Positions 57,702-64,000 of a DNA stretch of 64,000 nucleotides are shown in pieces (within the stretch, counting starts at the first letter, position 1; each line of letters opens with the position of its first letter). Location: NCBI GenBank assembly GCA_900450455.1, contig UGGN01000001.1:806001-870000 (forward strand). The letters run 5' to 3'. The notes below the pieces were generated by a model, which had not been told where the DNA came from, did not search any database, and worked only from the letters and a program-made list of their open reading frames with translations. A program made the translations under genes and the position numbers. Source of the DNA: [Eubacterium] infirmum. Lineage in GTDB: Bacteria > Bacillota > Clostridia > Peptostreptococcales > Anaerovoracaceae.

Positions 57702-57778
57702 TAGCAAACAATAGAGTACTTAAGAACACTATAAATCATATAAAAGTGTTCAAACTTTGATAGAATAAAAAAATATTG

Positions 57779-57807
57779 CGAGGTGGGGTGATGACTGCCC
57801 CATCTCG
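57779..57807 (+). terminator. Intercistronic hairpin between kdd and kamA
   Basis: CGAGGTGGGG (57779-57788) pairs with CCCCATCTCG (57798-57807) with one G-T pair and a 9-nt loop. Only AATTAAGAAAATTT follows, so it is more likely a partial terminator or an RNA-stabilising end than a full stop. Confidence 0.5.
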
Positions 57808-57855
57808 AATTAAGAAAATTTCACGGGCTAACCTATGAATGAAAAGGAGAAAATC

Positions 57856-59115
57856 ATGGCACTTAGAAATTGGAAAGACATTCCATTATTTAAGGATGTA
57901 ACAGATGAGCAGTGGAACGACTGGCACTGGCAGGTTTCACACAGACTCTCAACAGTAGATGATATCGCTCAGGTTGTTAACCTAACAGAGAAGGAAAGAG
58001 CTGATATCGAGAAAGTTATCGGCGGTTTCAGAGTAGGTATTACACCTTACTACGCTTCAATCATGGATCCGGACGATCCTACAGATCCGGTAAGAATGCA
58101 AGCTGTTCCAACACTTATGGAGATGCACAGATCGCCTGCTGACGATGCTGATCCACTTCACGAGGATGCAGACTCTCCTGCTCCGGGACTAACACACAGA
58201 TATCCGGACAGAGTTCTATTCCTCATTACAGACCAGTGCTCAATGTACTGCAGACACTGCACAAGAAGAAGACTTGCAGGTGAAACTGACGGTGCAAGAT
58301 CAAGAGAAGATATAGATGCATGTATTGCATACATCAAGAAGACTCCGGAAGTCAGAGACGTACTTCTATCAGGCGGAGATGCTCTTCTTGTTGAGGATGA
58401 TACATTGGAATACATCATCAGCGAACTTAGAAAGATTGACCATGTTGAGATTGTAAGAATTGGTTCAAGAACACCGGTTGTTATGCCAATGAGAATAACA
58501 GACAAGCTCGTTAACATGCTTAAGAAATATCACCCAATCTGGCTGAACACACACTTCAACCATCCACAGGAAGTTACGGCTGACGCTAAGGAAGCTTTGA
58601 GAAAGCTTGCTGACGCAGGTATTCCACTAGGAAACCAGAGCGTACTTCTAAGAGGAATCAACGACGATAAGTCAATCATGATGGATCTTGTTCATGAGCT
58701 TGTTATGAACAGAGTAAGACCTTACTACATCTACATCTGCGACCTATCAGTTGGTATCGAGCACTTCAGAACTACAATGGCTAAGGGACTTGAGATCATG
58801 GAAGGTCTAAGAGGACATACTTCAGGATACTGTGTCCCTACATTCGTAATCGACGCTCCTGGCGGCGGCGGAAAGACTCCGGTAATGCCACAGTACGTAA
58901 TTTCAGAGACTCCGGACAAGATTATTCTCAGAAACTACGAGGGTGTTATTACAACATATACACAGCCACATCTACCGGAAGTTAAGTGCAACTTCAACTA
59001 CAGAAACGGTAAGGAAGGCATCAAGGTTTCAGGTGTATCTGCACTTGGAGAAGGCCTACAGATTAAGTCAATGGAGCCTGCTCACCTTGCAAGACACGAG
59101 AGAAACAAGCACTAG
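57856..59115 (+). CDS. kamA: L-lysine 2,3-aminomutase
   Basis: A 419-residue radical SAM and PLP enzyme that converts L-lysine to L-beta-lysine, the first step of the pathway. It starts ALRNWKDIPLFKDVTDEQWN; the SAM cluster motif is CSMYCRHCTRRRLAGE (near residue 128), VLLSGGDALLVEDDTLEYII follows, and VDAPGGGGKTPVMPQY-type sequence (IDAPGGGGKTPVMPQYVISE near 335) holds the PLP-binding Lys. The C-terminus with CNFNYRNGKEGIKV continues to a zinc-type end. ATG 57856 follows AAGGAG by 6 nt; an in-frame ATG 21 bases earlier overlaps that site. Confidence 0.95.
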   Translation: MALRNWKDIPLFKDVTDEQWNDWHWQVSHRLSTVDDIAQVVNLTEKERADIEKVIGGFRVGITPYYASIMDPDDPTDPVRMQAVPTLMEMHRSPADDADPLHEDADSPAPGLTHRYPDRVLFLITDQCSMYCRHCTRRRLAGETDGARSREDIDACIAYIKKTPEVRDVLLSGGDALLVEDDTLEYIISELRKIDHVEIVRIGSRTPVVMPMRITDKLVNMLKKYHPIWLNTHFNHPQEVTADAKEALRKLADAGIPLGNQSVLLRGINDDKSIMMDLVHELVMNRVRPYYIYICDLSVGIEHFRTTMAKGLEIMEGLRGHTSGYCVPTFVIDAPGGGGKTPVMPQYVISETPDKIILRNYEGVITTYTQPHLPEVKCNFNYRNGKEGIKVSGVSALGEGLQIKSMEPAHLARHERNKH

Positions 59116-59140
59116 TTCTCACAATAGGTTAAATTTAATA

Positions 59141-59160
59141 TGGGGGGCTTCGGTCCCCCA
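59141..59160 (+). promoter_or_regulatory. UUCG-capped hairpin between kamA and kamB
   Basis: TGGGGGGC-TTCG-GTCCCCCA is an 8-bp stem closed by a C(UUCG)G tetraloop, one of the most stable RNA hairpins known. No T-run follows, so it probably protects the upstream mRNA end or tunes relative expression within the operon. Confidence 0.6.
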
Positions 59161-59184
59161 TACATTAGATATTAAGGAATTGAT

Positions 59185-60204
59185 ATGGGATTGATATATG
59201 ACTTATCACAAAAATATAAGACTTTATCCATAGTGGGAATGTCCAAAAATGCAGGCAAGACCACTGCCCTCAATTACCTGATTGAAGAGGCGATGGACGA
59301 GGGAGTCATGTTGGGCATTACGTCTACCGGACGTGACGGAGAGACTGAGGACCTTGTAACCGGAACCGAAAAGCCTAGAGTTTACCTCGATGAGGATACG
59401 CTCGTGGCAGTACCGTCGTTCTTATACGACATGTCAGACGCCGGACTTGAGGTAGTCAGAGAAACCAAGTATTCAACAGCGATTGGAACCCTTTTGATTT
59501 GTAGGGTAAAGTCCGCAGGATACGTTCAGGTCGCAGGACCTGTTATCAATGCCGAACAGAAACTGCTATGTCAGGACATGCTAAACGAAGGTTGCGATAT
59601 GGTTTTGATAGATGGCGCAATTGATAGAAAGACCATTGCATCTCCGGATACTTCAGATGCAATAATCCTCGCGACAGGAGCTGTTATATCAAGAAAGATG
59701 AACAAGGTTGTCGAGGAAACCGCACACGTTGTAAATCTCTACTCGATAGATGAACTCGAGAGCGGAATTCACAGGGATGCGATAGAAGCTAATAAACACG
59801 AAGACAAGATTATGACCATAAGTAAGAGCGGAGAGCTTAAGAAGCTTGACCTGCTCACCGGACTTGGGGCTGCTAGACACATAGACGAGGCAATCGAAGA
59901 GGATGTCGAGTTTGTCTATATCCCGGGTGCTTTTACGAACAGCGTAATTTCAGATATAAGTACAAAAAAATTAAAACAGGTCAGATTCGTTCTCAAGGAT
60001 CCGACCAAGATATTCATAAATCCTATGGATTGGGGAAAACTCCGAAAGAGAGGCTTTAGGGTATCTGTCCTAAAAAAGATAGAAATTGCCCTTATCACTG
60101 TCAATCCGTGGGCGCCGGCGGGATACACCTTTGATAACAGAAGCCTCCTAGAGGCCATGAAGGAAGCTATTCCGGATATTCCGGTGATCGATGTGAGGAT
60201 GTAG
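59185..60204 (+). CDS. kamB: Lysine 5,6-aminomutase reactivase subunit KamB
   Basis: A 339-residue P-loop protein. The nucleotide-binding motif LSIVGMSKNAGKTTALNYLI lies at residues 14-33; GVMLGITSTGRDGETEDLVT and MVLIDGAIDRKTIASPDTSD (about 136) follow. KamB and the next protein, KamC, are always linked to kamDE in lysine fermenters and are described as the reactivating system for the B12-dependent aminomutase, removing damaged cofactor. AAGGAATT precedes the ATG. The assignment rests on position and the P-loop; the family is otherwise little described. Confidence 0.85.
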   Translation: MGLIYDLSQKYKTLSIVGMSKNAGKTTALNYLIEEAMDEGVMLGITSTGRDGETEDLVTGTEKPRVYLDEDTLVAVPSFLYDMSDAGLEVVRETKYSTAIGTLLICRVKSAGYVQVAGPVINAEQKLLCQDMLNEGCDMVLIDGAIDRKTIASPDTSDAIILATGAVISRKMNKVVEETAHVVNLYSIDELESGIHRDAIEANKHEDKIMTISKSGELKKLDLLTGLGAARHIDEAIEEDVEFVYIPGAFTNSVISDISTKKLKQVRFVLKDPTKIFINPMDWGKLRKRGFRVSVLKKIEIALITVNPWAPAGYTFDNRSLLEAMKEAIPDIPVIDVRM

Positions 60205-60206
60205 AT

Positions 60207-61988
60207 ATGCAAAACGGAGCAAACAAAAGATTAGCAAATCTGAAGACCAAAGCTGAGACGGGTCTTGATTATGTGATGCTGAAGCTCGATGTAATCTCAC
60301 CCTTCGGAAAGAAAAAGCTAAAGGAGATGAGACCTTTTTATCCGGGAGACGAGCAGCTGCTTAACGAGGAGCTCGACAGAATTCAGAATATAGTGGATTT
60401 CATAAAAGCCTACCCAAAGCTTAAGGACAAGATTCAAGAAATTTACATGGAGCTCAAGGACTCTTCAGGAACTATAGAGCGATGTGAAAACAGCGTTCTA
60501 TCGGTGGTGGAGATATTCGAAGTAAAGTCGCTACTCTTGCAGATGAGAAGACTCCTAAAGATTATAAAGGAGAGAGAAATCGTAGCATATAAGTCGGCAT
60601 GTGGATGTGTTTCGCAGTCTGCGGAAGAACGTGAAGAAGAGCCGGCTGAGATGAGCCGGGAAGATAGCGGAGCCACTAAAGAAGTACATATTCCGGAAAA
60701 GTATTTTCTTGAGGATACCGAGGCACTTTTGGACATCCTCGATCCTAGAAAAGACAGGATGAATACTTTCTATATATACGATGAGTTCAGCGAAGAGCTT
60801 GCTAATTATCGAAAGGAAAAGCGAGAGCTTGAGCTTGAGATAAGAAGAGTACAGAAGAAATCAAGAGAAGACCTGCGCAGGGAGCATGGTGTTCAGCTGA
60901 CTCCGAAGTTCGACATAGTAGTAGCGAGATCCCATCCTGACTTAGAAAAGATTAAAGGACTCAAGGAACTCGAAGAGGTCGATCAGGATTATATGAGCCT
61001 AACCTTTAAGCTGAGACCTAGCGAAGATGTTTTCAAGATAACTCAGAGCATGGAAGAGCTTAACGATAAAATTGAGGCTGAAGAGGAAAGAATAGCAGAG
61101 ATACTCTCAAAGAAAATAGGCGAGTACAGAAGCGTTCTTCTCAAGAACTGCGATATAATGGGAGAGTTTGAACTGGCGCTAGCCAAGGGACTCTTCTCTA
61201 TAAAGAGAAATCTCGTAAGGCCTGAGATTGTTGCAGAGCACGTAATCGAGTTCGATGACGGAAGAAATTTACAAGTTGAGGAAATTCTGAAGAACAAGGG
61301 TAAGGAATACTGCCCGGTGTCGATTTCACTTAAGGACGGCGTAACCTGTATAACAGGTGCCAATATGGGTGGTAAGACGATTTCCCTGAAGCTCTCCGGA
61401 CAGATAGCAATCCTCTCACAATATGGATTCTTTGTTCCGGCAAAGAGAGCCAAGGTCGGACTTTCAAACTACATGCAGATGCTCATAGGAGACAGCCAGT
61501 CGGTCGAAAGAGGGCTTTCATCCTTCGGATCTGAGATGGAAGAACTAAAGGAAATATTTGATCACAGTAAGGACAGATCTCTAATTTTGATAGATGAGAT
61601 AGCAAGTGGTACAAATCCTATTGAGGGACTTGCTCTAACTAAATCGGTTGTAGATTATTTGATAACAAAACCTTACATATCGCTTATAACGACTCATTTT
61701 GAGACCGTAAGCGAGAGAGAGGGTGTTATAAATATGCAGGTCAGAGGACTTGCAGATGTGGACTTTGATCTTCTCGACAGAGAGATTAAGTACGCGAAGA
61801 GAAAAGACAGGATAAACATCATATCCAAGTACATGGATTACCGACTTTTCGAGGTCGGCAAAAACGGTTCAGTTCCTAAGGACGCTCTAAATATTGCAAA
61901 GATGCTGGGAATAAGCGCGGAGATAATAGAAGGGGCGAAGAAATATATCAATAAGGAGAAAAAAGATGAAAAGCAAACTAAATCTTGA
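60207..61988 (+). CDS. kamC: Lysine 5,6-aminomutase reactivase ATPase KamC (MutS-like)
   Basis: A 593-residue ATPase. The C-terminal half is a MutS-family ABC-type domain: Walker A VTCITGANMGGKTISLKLSG (about residue 378), signature-like GLSSFGSEMEELKEIF (about 432), Walker B SLILIDEIASGTNPIEG (about 455) and H-loop ISLITTHFETV (about 490). The N-terminal half is mostly coiled coil with a Glu-rich loop (AEEREEEPAEMSREDSG, about 140-156). It begins 2 bp after kamB. Its last 23 bp overlap kamD, so the products are probably made in fixed ratio. Confidence 0.87.
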   Translation: MQNGANKRLANLKTKAETGLDYVMLKLDVISPFGKKKLKEMRPFYPGDEQLLNEELDRIQNIVDFIKAYPKLKDKIQEIYMELKDSSGTIERCENSVLSVVEIFEVKSLLLQMRRLLKIIKEREIVAYKSACGCVSQSAEEREEEPAEMSREDSGATKEVHIPEKYFLEDTEALLDILDPRKDRMNTFYIYDEFSEELANYRKEKRELELEIRRVQKKSREDLRREHGVQLTPKFDIVVARSHPDLEKIKGLKELEEVDQDYMSLTFKLRPSEDVFKITQSMEELNDKIEAEEERIAEILSKKIGEYRSVLLKNCDIMGEFELALAKGLFSIKRNLVRPEIVAEHVIEFDDGRNLQVEEILKNKGKEYCPVSISLKDGVTCITGANMGGKTISLKLSGQIAILSQYGFFVPAKRAKVGLSNYMQMLIGDSQSVERGLSSFGSEMEELKEIFDHSKDRSLILIDEIASGTNPIEGLALTKSVVDYLITKPYISLITTHFETVSEREGVINMQVRGLADVDFDLLDREIKYAKRKDRINIISKYMDYRLFEVGKNGSVPKDALNIAKMLGISAEIIEGAKKYINKEKKDEKQTKS

Positions 61989-63519
61989 CTTTGATGTTGT
62001 TGCAAGTGCCAGAAATCATGCTGCTAACATTGCCAAGGATATGCAGGAATTTATCTCAAGACACACAACTGTGTCAACTGAGAGAACAATCCTCAGACTT
62101 TTGGGAGTAGACGGCGTTGATGATGTTGACACTCCACTACCTAACGTCGTTGTAGATCAGCTTAAGGACGCAGGCGTTCTGTCGACAGGTGTGGCATATT
62201 GGATTGGTAATGCAATAGTACAGACAGGTAAGGATCCTCAGACTATCGCTGAAGAGATGTCAGACGGCAAGCTGGATGTAACAAAGCTTCCTACTTGTAC
62301 AGTTGAGGAGGCTGCTGCAGCGCTTCAGCCATCAATCAAAAAGACCTTCGAGAGAATCGATATGCAGAAGGCTAAGCGTCAGGAATATCTTGACAGAATC
62401 GGTTCAGGTCCGGAGCCATATCTATACGTTATCGTAGCTACCGGTAATATCTATGAGGACGTTCTTCAGGCACAGGCTGCTGCCAGACAGGGTGCAGACA
62501 TTATCGCTGTAATCAGAACAACAGCTCAGTCACTTCTCGACTACGTACCATACGGAGCAACAACTGAGGGATTCGGTGGAACATACGCTACACAGGAGAA
62601 CTTCAGAATCATGAGAAAGGCTCTCGATGAGGTTGGAGAAGAGGTAGGAAGATATATTAGATTGTGTAACTACTCATCAGGTATGTGCATGCCGGAAATC
62701 GCAGCTATGGGTGCACTTGAGAGACTTGATGTAATGCTTAACGACGCTATCTACGGTATCCTGTTCCGTGACATCAACATGCAGAGAACACTGGTTGACC
62801 AGTTCATGTCCAGAGTTATCATCGGATACTGCGGAATAATCTTCAACTCAGGTGAGGATAACTATTTAACTACAGACGACGCTATCGAAGCGGCACATAC
62901 GGTAACCGCATCACAGTTTATAAACGAACAGTTTGCTGTACTTGCAAACATTCCGGAAGAGCAGATGGGCCTCGGTCACGCATTCGAGATGGATCCTAAG
63001 ACAGAGAACGGATTCCTTCTTGAGCTTTCACAGGCTATCATGGCAAGAGAAATCTTCCCAAAGGCAAGACTTAAGTACATGCCACCAACAAAGTTCATGA
63101 CAGGTAACATCTTCATGGGTCACATCCAGGATGCTCTATTTAACTTAGTGGCAATTTGGTCCCACCAGTCACTGCTTCTACAGGGAATGCTTACAGAGGC
63201 TATTCATACACCTCATATGCACGATAGATACCTATCAATCGAAAATGCTCAGTACATCTTTAACAACTGTAAGGACATAGGTGAGGAAGTTGAGTTCAAG
63301 AAGGACGGAATTATCCAGACCCGTGCTCAGGAAGTTCTCAAGAAGGCTGACAAGCTACTTGCAGAAGTTGAACAGGAAGGACTTTTCACAACTATCGAAA
63401 AAGGTATCTTCGGTGGAGTTAAGCGTCCAAAAGACGGTGGACACGGTCTTGCGGGTGTAACAACAAGAGGTGAAAACTACTTCAACCCATTCATAGATTT
63501 ATTTATGGATCATGAGTAA
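61966..63519 (+). CDS. kamD: D-lysine 5,6-aminomutase alpha subunit
   Basis: A 517-residue subunit of the adenosylcobalamin and PLP-dependent enzyme that moves the terminal amino group of beta-lysine (or D-lysine) to C5. It starts KSKLNLDFDVVASARNHAAN; QTGKDPQTIAEEMSDGKLDV, IVATGNIYEDVLQAQAAARQ (about 162), FGGTYATQENFRIMRKALDE and MPEIAAMGALERLDVMLNDA are characteristic TIM-barrel segments. AAGGAGAA precedes the ATG inside the end of kamC. It acts with KamE, encoded next. Confidence 0.95.
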   Translation: MKSKLNLDFDVVASARNHAANIAKDMQEFISRHTTVSTERTILRLLGVDGVDDVDTPLPNVVVDQLKDAGVLSTGVAYWIGNAIVQTGKDPQTIAEEMSDGKLDVTKLPTCTVEEAAAALQPSIKKTFERIDMQKAKRQEYLDRIGSGPEPYLYVIVATGNIYEDVLQAQAAARQGADIIAVIRTTAQSLLDYVPYGATTEGFGGTYATQENFRIMRKALDEVGEEVGRYIRLCNYSSGMCMPEIAAMGALERLDVMLNDAIYGILFRDINMQRTLVDQFMSRVIIGYCGIIFNSGEDNYLTTDDAIEAAHTVTASQFINEQFAVLANIPEEQMGLGHAFEMDPKTENGFLLELSQAIMAREIFPKARLKYMPPTKFMTGNIFMGHIQDALFNLVAIWSHQSLLLQGMLTEAIHTPHMHDRYLSIENAQYIFNNCKDIGEEVEFKKDGIIQTRAQEVLKKADKLLAEVEQEGLFTTIEKGIFGGVKRPKDGGHGLAGVTTRGENYFNPFIDLFMDHE

Positions 63520-63538
63520 GGATAAGGAGGTAATGAAA

Positions 63539-64000
63539 ATGGCAGAAAACACAGTACAGACAACCGGTGATCTAACAAAGGTAAAGCCTTACGGTGATAC
63601 CCTAAACGACGGTAAAGTAGAAATGGCATTCACACTTCCTGTACCTTATGGTGAAGAAGCTGAGGAATGTGCAAAGCAGTACGTAAAGAAGCTGGGATTT
63701 GACGAACCTAGCGTAACATATTATCACGAACTTGCACCAGGGTTTACATTCTTTGTAGTTTACGGTGCAGCACAGCAGACAATTGACTACACAGCAATCA
63801 AGGTTCCTAAGGTTGAAGGTAATGTCTTTGACAGAGTTGAGTGTGGAGAGTGGATTGCAGAAAATATTGGAAGAGATATCGTGGTAGTTGGTGCATCGAT
63901 AGAGTCTGATGCTCACACAGTAGGTATCGACGCTATAATCCAGATGAAGGGCTTCCATGGACACTTCGGTCTTGAGAGATTCAAGAATGTTGTAGCATAC
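63539..64000 (+). CDS. kamE: D-lysine 5,6-aminomutase beta subunit (partial, runs off the window)
   Basis: The first 154 residues of the cobalamin-binding subunit are present. It starts AENTVQTTGDLTKVKPYGDT; IVVVGASIESDAHTVGIDAI (about residue 115) contains DAHTVG, the DxHxxG motif whose His replaces the lower axial ligand of B12, and HGHFGLERFKNVVAY follows. ATG 63539 is preferred over ATG 63533 because AAGGAGG lies 8 nt before it and only 2 nt before the other. The rest of the gene, and probably kce and other pathway genes, lie beyond the right edge. Confidence 0.93.
   Translation, partial: MAENTVQTTGDLTKVKPYGDTLNDGKVEMAFTLPVPYGEEAEECAKQYVKKLGFDEPSVTYYHELAPGFTFFVVYGAAQQTIDYTAIKVPKVEGNVFDRVECGEWIAENIGRDIVVVGASIESDAHTVGIDAIIQMKGFHGHFGLERFKNVVAY

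Overview
The window looks like the chromosome of an anaerobic, low-to-medium G+C Gram-positive bacterium of the class Clostridia. The evidence is a SCIFF ranthipeptide with its radical SAM maturase, clostridial cell-wall-binding repeats (CWB2 and glucan-binding type), Shine-Dalgarno-rich genes with TTG and GTG starts, and a lysine-fermentation operon. An oral or gut amino-acid fermenter near Eubacteriales family XIII / Anaerovoracaceae would fit, but genus is inference only.

Layout. 1-1.7 kb: the end of a thiazole/thiamine gene, a ThiE-like gene, a small acetyltransferase and rsmE. 1.77-3.12 kb: a complete IS1249-like insertion sequence with 26-bp inverted repeats and an 8-bp target duplication, sitting in a terminator. 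3.2-7.7 kb: two cell-surface proteins (a glucosaminidase with cell-wall repeats and a CWB2 protein) around a tRNA-Leu(CAG). 7.8-8.6 kb: a flavodoxin/ferredoxin protein. 9.0-33.6 kb: one long surface-polysaccharide cluster. 33.7-38.5 kb: a GlpA-like FAD enzyme trio and glnS. 38.6-41.0 kb: SCIFF peptide, its maturase, and rluB. 41.0-46.0 kb: an AT-rich accessory module (two-component system plus a lactococcin-972-type membrane protein and ABC ATPase) bounded by two copies of the rluB 3' end. 46.0-47.2 kb: an IS481-like element and a 52-bp perfect palindrome. 47.3-52.4 kb: a 1691-residue leucine-rich-repeat surface protein carrying an FMN-binding domain. 52.4-52.9 kb: a scar of two gene remnants. 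53.0-64.0 kb: lysine fermentation (kal, a regulator, kdd, kamA, kamB, kamC, kamD and the start of kamE).

How the genes work together. The glycan cluster can make a nucleotide-linked 2,3-diamino uronic acid (WbpA/WbpB/WbpE-like) and a bacillosamine-type 2,4-diamino sugar (PglF/PglE/PglD-like). It can start a lipid-linked chain with a PglC-like transferase, extend it with GT4 transferases, flip it with two Wzx-like proteins, and polymerise it with a Wzy-like protein fused to a C5-epimerase-like domain. Three LpxD-like N-acyltransferases and a deacetylase suggest acyl remodelling of an amino sugar. In the lysine region, KamA, KamDE, Kdd and Kal are steps of the 3-keto-5-aminohexanoate pathway and KamB/KamC reactivate the B12 aminomutase; the cleavage and CoA-transfer steps are not in this window.

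Most notable: a transcription regulator whose sensor is a degenerate copy of the pathway enzyme Kdd, fused to an AAA+ activator that has lost its sigma-54 contact loop; the polymerase/C5-epimerase fusion; the LpxC/LpxD-like chemistry in a Gram-positive glycan operon; and the rluB-end duplication bracketing the transporter module. All functional calls rest on reading the sequence; no database search was run.
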